DNA of 64,000 bases from Mixophyes australis. Lineage: Eukaryota > Chordata > Amphibia > Anura > Limnodynastidae. The translations under genes were made by a program, and so were the position numbers. Location: NCBI GenBank assembly GCA_036250195.1, contig JAVHZZ010000016.1:310001-374000 (forward strand), read 5' to 3'. Below, one piece after another: positions 27,101-44,000 of this stretch (position 1 is its first letter; each line of letters begins with the position of its first letter). A model generated the notes under the pieces. The model did no database searches, was not told the origin of the DNA, and saw nothing but the letters and a program-made list of their open reading frames with translations.

Positions 27101-30100
27101 TGAATCATGAATTGAATCATGAATCATGAATTGAATCATGATTCATGAATCATGAATCGAATCATGAATTATGAATCATGAATCATGAATCGAATCATGA
27201 ATCATGAATCGAATCATGAATCATGAATCATGAATTGAATCATGAATCGAATCATGAATCATGAATTGAATCATGATTCATGAATCGAATCATGAATCTC
27301 GAATCATGAATTGAATCATGAATCATGAATTGAATCATGAATTGAATCATAAATCATGAATCATGAATTGAATCATGAATCATAAATTGAATCATGAATC
27401 ATGAATAGAATCATGAATCATGTATCATGAATCATGAATTGAATCATGAATTGAATCATAAATCATGAATCATGAATTAAATCATGAATCATGAATCGAA
27501 TCATGAATCATGAATCGAATCATGAATCATGAATCATGAATCGAATCATGAATCATGAATTGAATCATGAATCATGAATCATGAATTGAATCATAATTCA
27601 TGAATCGAATCATGAATCATGAATTGAATCATGAATCATGAATCATGAATTGAATCATGAATCATGAATCGAATCATGAATCATTAATTGAATCATGAAT
27701 CATGAATCATGAATCGAATCATGAATCATGAATTGAATCATGAATCATGAATCATGAATTGAATCATAATTCATGAATCGAATCATGAATTAAATAATGA
27801 ATAATGAATCATGAATCGAATCATGAATCAAGAATCATGAATCGAATCATGAATCATGAATTGAATCATAAATTGAATCATAAATCATAAATCATGAATT
27901 GAATCATGAATCATGAATCGAATCATGAATCATGAATTGAATCATGAATCATGAATCATGAATCATGAATTGAATCATGAATCATGAATTGAATCATGAA
28001 TCATGAATCGAATCATGAATCATGAATTGAATCATGAATCATAAATCATGAATTGAATCATGAATCATGAATCATGAATTGAATCATGAATCATGAATTG
28101 AATCATGAATCATGAATCAAATCATTAATCATGAATCATGAATTGAATCATGAATCATGATTTGAATCATGAATTGAATCATAAATCTTGAATCATGAAT
28201 TGAATCATGAATCATGAATCGAACCATGAATCATGAATTGAATCATGAATCATGAATCACGAATCATGAATCATGAATCGAATCATGAATCATGAATTGA
28301 ATCATGAATCATGAATTGAATCATGAATCATGAATCATGAATTGAATCATGAATCATGAATCATGAATTGAATCATGAATCATGAATCGAATCATGAGTC
28401 ATGAATTAAATAATGAATCATGAATCATGAATTGAATCATGAATCATGAATCGAATAATGAATCATGAATCATGAATCGAATCATGAATCATGAATTGAA
28501 TCATAAATTGAATCATAAATCATAAATCATGAATTGAATCATGAATCATGAATCGAATCATGAATCATGAATTGAATCATGAATCATGAATCATGAATAG
28601 AATCATGAATCATGAATCATGAATAAAATCATGAATCATGAATTGAATCATGAATCATGAATTGAATCATGAATCATGAATCGAATCATGAATTATGAAT
28701 CATGAATCATGAATCGAATCATGAATCATGAATCGAATCATGAATCATGAATCGAATCATGAATCATGAAATGAATCATGAATCGAATCATGAATCATGA
28801 ATCATGAATCATGAATTATGAATCGAATCATGAATCATGAATCGAATCATGAATCTCGAATCATGAATTGAATCATGAATCATGATTTAAATCATGAATC
28901 ATGATTTGAATCATGAATCATGAAATGAATCATGAATTGAATCATGAATCATGAATCAAATCATGAATCATGAATCATGAATTGAATCATGAATCATGAA
29001 TTGAATCATGAATTGAATCATGAATCATGAATCAAATCATGAATCATGAATCATGAATTGAATCATGAATCATGAATTGAATCATGAATTGAATCATAAA
29101 TCCTGAATCATGAATTGAATCATGAATCATGAATCGAATCATGAATCATGAATTGGATCATGAATCATGAATCATGAATCATGAATCATGAATCGAATCA
29201 TGAATCATGAATTGAATCATGAATCATGAATTGAATCATGAATCATGAATCATGAATTGAATCAGGAATCATGAATCATGAATTCAATCATGAATCATAA
29301 ATCATGAATTGAATCAGGAATCATGAATCATGAATTGAATCATGAATCATGAATCAAATCATGAATCATGAATCATGAATTGAATCATGAATCATGAATT
29401 GAATCATGAATCATGAATCATGAATTGAATCATGAATCATGAATCAAATCATGAATCATGAATCATGAATTGAATCATGAATCATGAATTGAATCATGAA
29501 TTGAATCATAAATCATGAATCATGAATTGAATCATGAATCATTAATCACGAATCATGAATCATGAATCGAATCATGAATCATGAATTGAATCATGAATCA
29601 TGAATTGAATCATGAATCATGAATCATGAATTGAATCATGAATCATGAATCATGAATTGAATCATGAATCATGAATCGAATCATGAGTCATGAATTAAAT
29701 AATGAATCATGAATCATGAATTGAATCATGAATCATGAATCGAATAATGAATCATGAATCATGAATTGAATCATGAATCATGAATTAAATCATAAATTGA
29801 ATCATAAATCATAAATCATTAATTGAATCATGAATCATGAATCAAATCATGAATCATGAATTGAATCATAAATCATGAATCATGAATCATTAATCATGAA
29901 TCAAGAATCGAATCATGAATCATGAATTAAATCATGAATCATGAATTGAATCATGAATCATGAATCATGAATCGAATCATGAATTATGAATCAAGAATCA
30001 TGAATCGAATCATGAATCATGAATCGAATCATGAATCATGAATCGAATCATGAATCATGAATCATGAATTATGAATCGAATCATGAATCATGAATCGAAT

Positions 30101-33100
30101 CATGAATCTCGAATCATGAATTGAATCATGAATCATGATTTGAATCATGAATCATGATTTGAATCATGAATCATGAAATGAATCATGAATTGAATCATGA
30201 ATCATGAATCAAATCATGAATCATGAATCATGAATTGAATCATGAATCATGAATTGGATCATGAATTGAATCATAAATCATGAATCATGAATTGAATCAT
30301 GAATCATGAATTGAATCATGAATCATGAATCGAATCATGAATCATGAATTGGATCATGAATCATGAATCATGAATCATGAATCATGAATCGAATCATGAA
30401 TCATGAATTGAATCATGAATCATGAATTGAATCATGAATCATGAATCATGAATTGAATAAGGAATCATGAATCATGAATTGAATCATGAATCATGAATCG
30501 AATCATGAGTCATGAATTAAATAATGAATCATGAATCATGAATTGAATCATGAATAATGAATCGAATAATGAATCATGAATTAAATCATGAATCATGAAT
30601 CATGAATTGAATCATGAATCATGAATCATGAATCGAATCATGAATTATGAATCATGAATCATGAATTGAATCATGAATCATGAATCGAATCATGAATCAT
30701 AAATCATGAATTGAATCATGAATCGAATCATGAATCATGAATTGAATCATGATTCATGAATTGAATCATGATTCATGAATCGAATCATGAATCTCGAATC
30801 ATGAATTGAATCATGAATCATGAATTGAATCATGAATTGAATCATAAATCATGAATCATGAATTGAATCATGAATCATAAATTGAATCATGAATCATGAA
30901 TAGAATCATGAATCATGTATCATGAATCATGAATTGAATCATGAATTGAATCATAAATCATGAATCATGAATTGAATCATGAATCATGAATTGAATCATG
31001 AATCATGAATCAAATCATGAATTATGAATTGAATCATGAATCATGAATCATGAATCGAATCATGAATCATGAATTGAATCATGAATCATGAATTGAATCA
31101 TAATTCATGAATCGAATCATGAATCATAAATCATGAATCGAATCATGAATCATGAATCATGAATCATGAATCGAATCATGAATCATGAATTGAATCATGA
31201 ATCATGAATTGAATCATGAATCATGAATCATGAATCGAATCATGAATTATGAATCATGAATCATGAATCGAATCATGAATCATGAATCATGAATCATGAA
31301 TTGAATCATGAATCGAATCATGAATCATGAATCATGAATTGAATCATGATTCATGAATCGAATCATGAATCTCGAATCATAAATTGAATCATGAATCATG
31401 AATTGAATCATGAATTGAATCATAAATCATGAATCATGAATTGAATCATGAATCATAAATTGAATCTTGAATCATAATTTGAATCATAAATCATGAATCA
31501 TGAATTGAATCATGAATCATAAATTGAATCATGAATCATGAATCATGAATTGAATCATGAATCATGAATTGAATCATGAATCATGAATCATGAATTGAAT
31601 CATGAATCATGAATCGAATCATGAATCATGAATTGAATCATGAATCATGAATCATGAATCGAATCATGAATCATGAATTGAATCATGAATCATGAATCAT
31701 GAATTGAATCATAATTCATGAATCGAATCATGAATCATAAATCATGAATCGAATCATGAATCATGAATTGAATCATGAATCATGAATCATGAATTGAATC
31801 ATGAATCATGAATTGAATCATGAATCATGAATTGAATCATGAATCATGAATCATGAATCGAATCATGAATCATGAATTGAATCATGAATCATGAATCATG
31901 AATTGAATCATAATTCATGAATCGAATCATGAATTAAATAATGAATAATGAATCATGAATCGAATCATGAATCATGAATCATGAATCGAATCATGAATCA
32001 TGAATTGAATCATAAATTGAATCATAAATCATAAATCATGAATTGAATCATGAATCATGAATCGAATCATGAATCATGAATTGAATCATGAATCATGAAT
32101 CATGAATCATGAATTGAATCATGAATCATGAATTGAATCATGAATCATGAATCGAATCATGAATCATGAATTGAATCATGAATCATAAATCATGAATTGA
32201 ATCATGCATCATGAATCATGAATTGAATCATGAATCATGAATCAAATCATGAATCATGAATCATGAATTGAATCATGAATCATGAATTGAATCATGAATT
32301 GAATCATAAATCATGAATCATGAATTGAATCATGAATCATGAATCGAATCATGAATCATGAATTGAATCATGAATCATGAATCACGAATCATGAATCATG
32401 AATCGAATCATGAATCATGAATTGAATCATGAATCATGAATTGAATCATGAATCATGAATCATGAATTGAATCATGAATCATGAATCGAATAATGAATCA
32501 TGAATCATGAATTGAATCATGAATCATTAATTGAATCATAAATTGAATCATAAATCATAAATCATGAATCGAATCATGAATCATGAATTGAATCATGAAT
32601 CATGAATCATGAATAGAATTATGAATCATGAATCATGAATCATGAATCGAATCATGAATCATGAATTGAATCATGAATCATGAATTGAATCATGAATCAT
32701 GAATCATGAATCGAATCATGAATTATGAATCATGAATCATGAATCGAATCATGAATAATGAATCGAATCATGAATTATGAATCATGAATCGAATCATGAA
32801 TCGAATCATGAATCATGAATCGAATCATGAATCATGAATCATGAATCATGAATTATGAATCGAATCATGAATCATGAATCGAATCATGAATCTCGAATCA
32901 TGAATTAAATCATGAATCATGAATTGAATCATGAATTGAATCATAAATCATGAATCATGAATTGAATCATGAATCATAAATCGAATCATGAATCATGAAT
33001 TGAATCATGAATTATGAATCATGAATCATGAATTGAATCATGAATTATGAATCATGAATCATGAATCGAATCATGAATCATGAAATGAATCATGAATCAT

Positions 33101-33765
33101 GAATTAAATCATAAATCATGTATCGAATCATGAATTAAATAATGAATAATGAATCATGAATCGAATCATGAATTATGAATCATGAATCGAATCATGAATC
33201 ATGAATTGAATCATAAATTGAATCATAAATCATAAATCATGAATTGAATCATGAATCATGAATCGAATCATGAATCATGAATTGAATCATGAATCATGAA
33301 TCATGAATCATGATTTGAATCATGAATCATGAATTGAATCATGAATCATGAATCGAATCATGAATCATGAATTGAATCATGAATCATAAATCATGAATTG
33401 AATCATGAATCATGAATCATGAATTGAATCATGAATCATGAATCATGAATTGAATCATGAATCATGAATTGAATCATGAATTGAATCAAGAATCATGAAT
33501 CATGAATTGAATCATGAATTGAATCATGAATCATGAATCGAATCATGAATCATGAATTGAATCATGAATCATGAATCACGAATCATGAATCATGAATCGA
33601 ATCATGAATCATGAATTGAATCATGAATCATGAATTGAATCATGAATCATGAATCATGAATTGAATCATGAATCATGAATTGAATCATGAATCATGAATC
33701 ATGAATTGAATCATGAATCATGAATCATGAATTGAATCATGAATCATGAATCGAATCATGAGTCA
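18118..33765 (+). repeat. Ladder of higher-order units each marked by TGAGTCA
   Basis: The variant CATGAGTCATGAATTAAATAATG occurs at nine places in this stretch, with TGAGTCA starting at 18,118, 19,701, 22,587, 25,117, 26,857, 28,395, 29,684, 30,506 and 33,759. The spacings are about 1,583, 2,886, 2,530, 1,740, 1,538, 1,289, 822 and 3,253 bp. After the mark, several units follow the same order: GAATAATGAATCG, the TA-rich tract, CAGGAATCAAGAATCG, CTCGAATC, GAATAGAATC, CATGTATCATG. The units are homologous but differ by internal gains and losses, so this is an irregular higher-order repeat and not a fixed-length one. Confidence 0.75.
19702..25117 (+). repeat. Tandem pair of about 2.88 kb
   Basis: Several independent marks repeat at exactly 2,879 bp. 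They are CAGGAATCAAG at 19,924 and 22,803, CTCGAATC at 20,149 and 23,028, CATGTATCATG at 20,270 and 23,149, CTCGAATC again at 20,917 and 23,796, ATAAATAATAAATCG at 20,994 and 23,873, and TTGTGAATC at 21,153 and 24,032. The constant offset over more than 1.2 kb means almost no indels since duplication, so this is one of the younger duplications in the window. The second copy departs from the first after about 24.1 kb. A CTCGAATC mark at 20,723 and 23,609 is offset by 2,886, showing one heptamer gained. Confidence 0.85.
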
Positions 33766-34604
33766 TGAATTAAATAATGAATCATGAATCATGAATTGAA
33801 TCATGAATCATGAATCGAATAATGAATCATGAATCATGAATTGAATCATGAATCATGTATTGAATCATAAATTGAATCATAAATCATAAATCATGAATTA
33901 AATCATGAATCATGAATCGAATCATGAATCATGAATTGAATCATGAATCATGAATCATTAATAGAATCATGAATCATGAATCATGAATCATGAATCGAAT
34001 CATGAATCATGAATTGAATCATGAATCATGAATTGAATCATGAATCATGAATCGAATCATGAAGTATGAATCATGAATCATGAATCGAATCATGAATCAT
34101 GAATCGAATCATGAATCATGAATCATGAATCGAATCATGAATCATGAATCATGAATCGAATCATGAATCATGAAATGAATCATGAATCGAATCATGAATC
34201 ATGAATCATGAATTATGAATCGAATCATGAATCATGAATCGAATCATGAATCTCGAATCATGAATTGAATCATGAATCATGAATCATGAATTGAATCATG
34301 AATCATGAATCGAATCATGAATCATGAATTGAATCATGAATTATGAATCATGAATCATGAATCGAATCATGAATCATGAAATGAATCATGAATCATGATT
34401 CATGAATTGAATCATAAATCATGAATCGAATCATGAATTAAATAATGAATCATGAATCATGAATTAAATCATGAATCATGAATCGAATCATGAATCATGA
34501 ATCATGAATCATGAATCATAAATCATGAATCGAATCATAAATCATAAATCATGAATCATGAATCGAATCATGAATCATGAATTGAATCATAAATCATGAA
34601 TCAT

Positions 34605-37600
34605 GAGACGAAATATGAATCATGAATCATGCATCATGAATCATGAATCATGAATCATGAATTGAATCATAAATTGAATCATAAATCATAAATCATGAAT
34701 CATGAATCGAATCATGAATCATGAATTGAATCATAAATCATGAATCATGAATCGAAACATGAATCATGAATCATGCATCATGAATCATGAATTGAATCAT
34801 GAATTATGAATCATGAATCATGTCATGAATCATGAATCGAAACATGAATCATGAATTGAATCATGAATCATGAATCATGAATTGAATCATGAATCATGAA
34901 TCATGAATCGAATCATAAATTATAAATCATGAATCATGAATCGAATCATGAATCATGAATCGAATCATGAATCATGAATCATGAATCGAATCATGAATCA
35001 TGAATCATGAATCGAATCATGAATCATGAAATGAATCATGAATCGAATCATGAATCATGAATCATGAATCATGAATTATGAATCGAATCATGAATCATGA
35101 ATCGAATCATGAATCTCGAATCATGAATTGAATCATGAATCATGAATTGAATCATGAATTGAAACATAAATCATGAATCATGAATTGAATCATGAATCAT
35201 GAATCATGAATTGAATCATGAATTATGAATCATGAATTATGAATCGAATCATGAATCATGAAATGAATCATGAATCATGAATCATGAATTGAATCATAAA
35301 TCATGAATCGAATCATGAATTAAATAATGAATCATGAATCATGAATTGAATCATGAATCATGAATCGAATCATGAATCATGAATCATGAATCATGAATTA
35401 AATCATAAATTGAATCATAAATCATAAATCATGAATCATGAATCGAATCATGAATCATGAATTGAATCATAAATCATGAATCATGAATCTAAACATGAAT
35501 CATGAATCATGCATCATGAATCATGAATTGAATCATGAATTATGAATCATGAATCATGAATCATGTCATGAATCATGAATCGAAACATGAATCATGAATT
35601 GAATCATGAATCATGAATCATGAAATGAATCAAGAATCATGAATCATGAATTAAATCATGAATCGAATTATGAATCATGAATTAAATCATGAATCGAATC
35701 ATGAATTGAATCATGAATCATGATTTGAATCATGATTTGAATCATGAATCATGAATCATGAATTGAATCATGAATCATGAAGCATGAATTGAATCATGAA
35801 TCATGAATCATGAATTAAATCATGAATCGAATTATGAATCATGAATTAAATCATGAATCGAATCATGAATCGAATCATGAATCTCGAATCATGAATTGAA
35901 TCATGAATCATGAATGGAATCATGAATTGAATCATAAATCATGAATCATGAATTGAATCATGAATCATGAATCATGAATCGAATCATGAATCATGAATCA
36001 TGAATCGAATCATGAATCATGAATTGAATCATGAATCATGAATCATGAATTGAATCATGAATCGAATCATGAAACATGAATTGAATCATGAATCATGATT
36101 TGAATCATAATTCATGAATTGCATCATGAATCATGAATCGAATCATGAATTATGAATCATGAATCATGAATCGAATCATGAATCATGAATTGAATCATAA
36201 ATCATAAATCATGAATCGAATCATAAATCATAAATCATGAATCATGAATCGAATCATGAATCATGAATTGAATCATAAATCATGAATCATGAGACGAAAC
36301 ATGAATCATGAATCATGCATCATGAATCATGAATCATGAATCATGAATCGAATCATGAATCATGAATTGAATCATAAATCATGAATCATGAATCGAAACA
36401 TGAATCATGAATCATGCATCATGAATCATGAATTGAATCATGAATTATGAATCATGAATCATGTCATGAATCATGAATCGAAACATGAATCATGAATTGA
36501 ATCATGAATCATGAATCATGAATTGAATCATGAATCATGAATCATGAATCGAATCATAAATTATAAATCATGAATCATGAATCGAATCATGAATCATGAA
36601 TCGAATCATGAATCATGAATCATGAATCGAATCATGAATCATGAATCATGAATCGAATCATGAATCATGAAATGAATCATGAATCGAATCATGAATCATG
36701 AATCATGAATCATGAATTATGAATCGAATCATGAATCATGAATCGAATCATGAATCTCGAATCATGAATTGAATCATGAATCATGAATTGAATCATGAAT
36801 TGAAACATAAATCATGAATCATGAATTGAATCATGAATCATGAATCATGAATTGAATCATGAATTATGAATCATGAATTATGAATCGAATCATGAATCAT
36901 GAAATGAATCATGAATCATGAATCATGAATTGAATCATAAATCATGAATCGAATCATGAATTAAATAATGAATCATGAATCATGAATTGAATCATGAATC
37001 ATGAATCGAATCATGAATCATGAATCATGAATCATGAATTAAATCATAAATTGAATCATAAATCATAAATCATGAATCATTAATCGAATCATGAATCATG
37101 AATTGAATCATAAATCATGAATCATGAATCTAAACATGAATCATGCATCATGAATCATGAATTGAATCATGAATTATGAATCATGAATCATGAATCATGT
37201 CATGAATCATGAATCGAAACATGAATCATGAATTGAATCATGAATCATGAATCATGAAATGAATCAAGAATCATGAATCATGAATTAAATCATGAATCGA
37301 ATTATGAATCATGAATTAAATCATGAATCGAATCATGAATTGAATCATGAATCATGATTTGAATCATGATTTGAATCATGAATCATGAATCATGAATTGA
37401 ATCATGAATCATGAAGCATGAATTGAATCATGAATCATGAATCATGAATTAAATCATGAATCGAATTATGAATCATGAATTAAATCATGAATCGAATCAT
37501 GAATCGAATCATGAATCTCGAATCATGAATTGAATCATGAATCATGAATGGAATCATGAATTGAATCATAAATCATGAATCATGAATTGAATCATGAATC

Positions 37601-37925
37601 ATGAATCATGAATCGAATCATGAATCATGAATCATGAATCGAATCATGAATCATGAATTGAATCATGAATCATGAATCATGAATTGAATCATGAATCGAA
37701 TCATGAAACATGAATTGAATCATGAATCATGATTTGAATCATAATTCATGAATTGCATCATGAATCATGAATCGAATCATGAATTATGAATCATGAATCA
37801 TGAATCGAATCATGAATCATGAATCAAATCATGAATCATGAATCATGAATTGAATCATGAATCATGAATCGAATCATGAATCTCGAATCATGAATTGAAT
37901 CATGAATCATGAATTGAATCATGAA
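34605..37925 (+). repeat. Tandem pair of about 1.64 kb
   Basis: The copies start with the rare CATGAGACGAAA at 34,605 and 36,291. Later marks repeat at 1,634-1,641 bp: TGTCATG at 34,821 and 36,462 and again at 35,564 and 37,199, CTCGAATC at 35,116 and 36,756, GAAGCATG at 35,779 and 37,413, and GAAACATG at 36,071 and 37,705. The first mark differs (GACGAAATATG versus GACGAAACATG) and has a wider spacing (1,686), so about 45 bp was lost near the start of copy 2. The TGTCATG mark also occurs once in block 1, at about 1,699. Confidence 0.85.
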
Positions 37926-38099
37926 TCATGAATTGAATCATGAATTGAATCATAAGTCATGAATCATGAATTGAATCATGAATCATAAATGGAATCATGA
38001 ATCATGAATCGAATCATGAATCATGTATCATGAATCATGAATTGAATCATGAATTGAATCATAAATCATGAATCATGAATTGAATCATGAATCATGAAT

Positions 38100-41000
38100 C
38101 ATGAATTGAATCATTAATCATGAATCATGAATTAAATCATAATTCATGAATCATGAATTGAATCATGAATCATGAATCGAATCATGAATCATGAATTGAA
38201 TCATGAATCATGAATCATGAATCGAATCATGAATCATGAATTGAATCATGAATCATGAATCATGAATTGAATCATGAATCATGAATTGAATCATAAATTG
38301 AATCATAAATCTTAAATCATGAATTGAATCATGAATCATGAATCGATTCATGAATCATGAATCGAATCATGAATTGAATCATAAATCATAAATCATGAAT
38401 TGAATCATGAATCATGAATCGATTCATGAATCATGAATCGAATCATGAATCTTGAATCATGAATCATGAATTGAATCATAAATCATGAATTGAATCATGA
38501 ATCATGAATCGAATTATGAATCATGAATTGAATCATGAATCATGAATCATGAAATGAATCAAGAATCATGAATCGAATCATGAATCATGAATCGTTAATA
38601 ATGAATCGAATCATGAATCATGAATTGAATCATGAATCATGAATTGAATTATGAATTATGAATCGAAACACGAATCATGAAATGAATCATGAATCATGAA
38701 ACGAATCATAAATCATTAATTATGAATCGAATCATGAATCATGAATTGAATCATGAATCATGAATTGAATCATAAATCATGAATTGAATCATGAATCATG
38801 ATTTGAATCATGATTTGAATCATGAATCATGAATTGAATCATGAATCATGAAGCATGAATTGAATCATGAATCATGAATCATGAATTAAATCATGAATCG
38901 AATCATGAATCATGAATTAAATCATGAATCGAATCATGAATCGAATCATGAATCTCGAATCATGAATTGAATCATGAATCTCGAATCATGAATTGAATCA
39001 TGAATAATGAATGGAATCATGACTTGAATCATAAATCATGAATCATGAATTGAATCATGAATCATAAATCGAATCATGAATCATGAATTGAATCATGAAT
39101 CATGAATCATGAATCGAATCATGAATCATGAATCATGAATCGAATCATGAATCATGAATTGAATCATGAATCATGAATTGAATCATGAATCATGAATCGA
39201 ATCATGAAACATGAATTGAATCATGAATCATGATTTGAATCATAATTCATGAATTGCATCATGAATCATGAATCGAATCATGAATTATGAATCATGAATC
39301 ATGAATCGAATCATGAATCATGAATCGAATCATGAATCATGAATCATGAGTTGAATCATGAATCGAATCATGAATCATGAATCATGAATTGAATCATGAA
39401 TCATGAATCGAATCATGAATCTCGAATCATGAATTGAATCATGAAACATGAATTGAATCATGAATTGAATCAGAAGTCATGAATCATGAATTGAATCATG
39501 AATCATAAATTGAATCATGAATCATGAATCGAATCATGAATCATGTATCATGAATCATGAATTGAATCATGAATTGAATCATAAATCATGAATCATGAAT
39601 TGAATCATGAATCATGAATTGAATCATGAATCTAGAATCACGAATCATGAATCGAATCATGAATCATGAATTGAATCATGAATCATGAATCATGAATTGA
39701 ATCATGAATCATGAATTAAATCATAAATCATGAATCATGAATTGAATCATGAATCATGAATCGAATCATGAATCATGAATTGAATCATGAATCATGAATC
39801 ATAAATCGAATCATGAATCATGAATTGAATCATGAATCATGAATCATGAATTGAATCATAATTCATAAATCGAATCATGAATTAAATAATGAATAATGAA
39901 TCATGAATCGAATCATGAATCATGAATCATGAATCGAATCATGAATCATGAATTGAATCATAAATTGAATCATAAATCATAAATCATGAATTGAATCATG
40001 AATCATGAATTGAATCATGAATCATGAATCATGAATCATGAATTGAATCATGAATCATGAATCAAATCATGAATCATGAATTGAATCATGAATCATGAAT
40101 TGAATCATGAATCATGAAATGAATCATGAATTCAATCATGAATCATGAATTATGAAGTGAATCATGAATCATGAATCATGAATTGAATCATGAATCATGA
40201 ATCAAATCATGAATCATGAATCATGAATTGAATCATGAATCATGAATTGAATCATGAATTGAATCATAAATCATGAATCATGAATTGAATCATGAATCAT
40301 GAATCGAATCATGAATCATGAATTGAATAATGAATCATGAATCACGAATCATGAATCGAATCATGAATCATGAATTGAATCATGGATCATGAATTGAATC
40401 ATGAATCATGAATCATGAATTAAATCATGAATCATGAATCATGAATTGAATCATGAATCATGAATCATGAATTGAATCATGAATCATGAATCATGAATTT
40501 AATCATAAATCATGAATCATGAATTGAATCATGAATCATGAATCGAATCATGAATCATGAATTGAATCATGAATCATGAATCACGAATCATGAATTAATG
40601 AATCGAATCATGAATCATGAATTGAATCATGGATCATGAATTGAATCATAAATCATAAATCATGAATTGAATCATGAATCATGAATCGAATCATGAATCA
40701 TGAATTGAATCATATATCATGAATCGAATCATGAATCATGAATCATGAATCATGAATCGAATCATGAATCATGAATTGAAAAATGAATCATGAATTGAAT
40801 CATGAATCATGAATCATGAATCGAATCATGAATTATGAATCATGAATCATGAATAGAATCATGAATCATGAATCGAATCATGAATCATGAATCATGAATC
40901 GAATCATGAATCATGAAATGAATCATGAATTGAATCATGAATCATGAATCATGAATCATGAATTATGAATCGAATCATGAATCATGAATCGAATCATGAA

Positions 41001-44000
41001 TCTCGAATCATGAATTGAATCATGAATCATGAATTGAATCATGAATTGAATCATAAATCATGAATCATGAATTGAATCATGAATCATGAATCGAATCATG
41101 AATCATGAATTGAATCATGAATTATGAATCATGAATCATGAATCTCGAATCATGAATTGAATCATGAATCATGAATTGAATCATGAATTGAATCATAAAT
41201 CATGAATCATGAATTGAATCATGAATCATGAATCGAATCATGAATCATGAATTGAATCATGAATCATGAATTGAATCTTGAATTATGAATCATGAATCAT
41301 GAATCGAATCATGAATCATGAAATGAATCATGAATCATGAATCATGAATCGAATCATGAATCATGAATCGAATCATGAATCATGAATCATGAATCGAATC
41401 ATGAATCATGAAATGAATCATGAATCGAATCATGAATCATGAATCATGAATCATGAATTATGAATCGAATCATGAATCATGAATCGAATCATGAATCTCG
41501 AATCATGAATTGAATCATGAATCATGAATTGAATCATGAATTAAATCATAAATCATGAATCATGAATTGAATCATGAATCATGAATCATGAATTGAATCA
41601 TGAATTATGAATCATGAATTATGAATCGAATCATGAATCATGAAATGAATCATGAATCATGAATCATGAATTGAATCATAAATCATGAATCGAATCATGA
41701 ATTAAATAATGAATCATGAATCATGAATTGAATCATGAATCATGAATCGAATCATGATTCATGAATCATGAATCATGATTCATGAATCATGAATCATGAA
41801 TCATGAATTGAATCATAAATTGAATCATAAATCATAAATCATGAATCATGAATCGAATCATGAATCATGAATTGAATCATAAATCATGAATTGAATCATG
41901 AATTGAATCATAAATCATGAATCATGAATTGAATCATGAATCATGAATCATGAATTGAATCATGAATTATGAATCATGAATTATGAATCGAATCATGAAT
42001 CATGAATTGAATCATGAATCATGAATCATGAATTGAATCATGAATCATGAATCATGAATTAAATCATAATTCATGAATCATGAATTGAATCATGAATCAT
42101 GAATCGAATCATGAATCATGAATTGAATCATGAATCATGAATCATGAATCGAATCATGAATCATGAATTGAATCATGAATCATGAATCATGAATTGAATC
42201 ATGAATCATGAATTGAATCATAAATTGAATCATAAATCATAAATCATGAATTGAATCATGAATCATGAATCGATTCATGAATCATGAATCGAATCATGAA
42301 TTGAATCATAAATCATAAATCATGAATTGAATCATGAATCATGAATCGATTCATGAATCATGAATCGAATCATGAATCATGAATCATGAATCATGAATTG
42401 AATCATAAATCATGAATTGAATCATGAATCATGAATCGAATTATGAATCATGAATTGAATCATGAATCATGAATCATGAAATGAATCAAGAATCATGAAT
42501 CGAATCATGAATCATGAATCGTTAATAATGAATCGAATCATGAATCATGAATTGAATCATGAATCATGAATTGAATTATGAATTATGAATCGAAACACGA
42601 ATCATGAAATGAATCATGAATCATGAAACGAATCATAAATCATTAATTATGAATCGAATCATGAATCATGAATTGAATCATGAATCATGAATTGAATCAT
42701 AAATCATGAATTGAATCATGAATCATGATTTGAATCATGATTTGAATCATGAATCATGAATCATGAATTGAATCATGAATCATGAAGCATGAATTGAATC
42801 ATGAATCATGAATCATGAATTAAATCATGAATCGAATCATGAATCATGAATTAAATCATGAATCGAATCATGAATCGAATCATGAATCTCGAATCATGAA
42901 TTGAATCATGAATCTCGAATCATGAATTGAATCATGAATAATGAATGGAATCATGACTTGAATCATAAATCATGAATCATGAATTGAATCATGAATCATA
43001 AATCGAATCATGAATCATGAATTGAATCATGAATCATGAATCATGAATCGAATCATGAATCATGAATCATGAATCGAATCATGAATCATGAATTGAATCA
43101 TGAATCATGAATTGAATCATGAATCATGAATCGAATCATGAAACATGAATTGAATCATGAATCATGATTTGAATCATAATTCATGAATTGCATCATGAAT
43201 TATGAATCATGAATCATGAATCGAATCATGAATCATGAATCGAATCATGAATCATGAATCATGAGTTGAATCATGAATCGAATCATGAATCATGAATCAT
43301 GAATTGAATCATGAATCATGAATCGAATCATGAATCTCGAATCATGAATTGAATCATGAAACATGAATTGAATCATGAATTGAATCAGAAGTCATGAATC
43401 ATGAATTGAATCATGAATCATAAATTGAATCATGAATCATGAATCGAATCATGAATCATGTATCATGAATCATGAATTGAATCATGAATTGAATCATAAA
43501 TCATGAATCATGAATTGAATCATGAATCATGAATTGAATCATGAATCTAGAATCACGAATCATGAATCGAATCATGAATCATGAATTGAATCATGAATCA
43601 TGAATCATGAATTGAATCATGAATCATGAATCATGAATTAAATCATAAATCATGAATCATGAATTGAATCATGAATCATGAATCGAATCATGAATCATGA
43701 ATTGAATCATGAATCATGAATCATAAATCGAATCATGAATCATGAATTGAATCATGAATCATGAATCATGAATTGAATCATAATTCATGAATCGAATCAT
43801 GAATTAAATAATGAATAATGAATCATGAATCGAATCATGAATCATGAATCATGAATCGAATCATGAATCATGAATTGAATCATAAATTGAATCATAAATC
43901 ATAAATCATGAATTGAATCATGAATCATGAATTGAATCATGAATCATGAATTGAATCATGAATCATGAATCGAATCATGAATCATGAATTGAATCATGAA

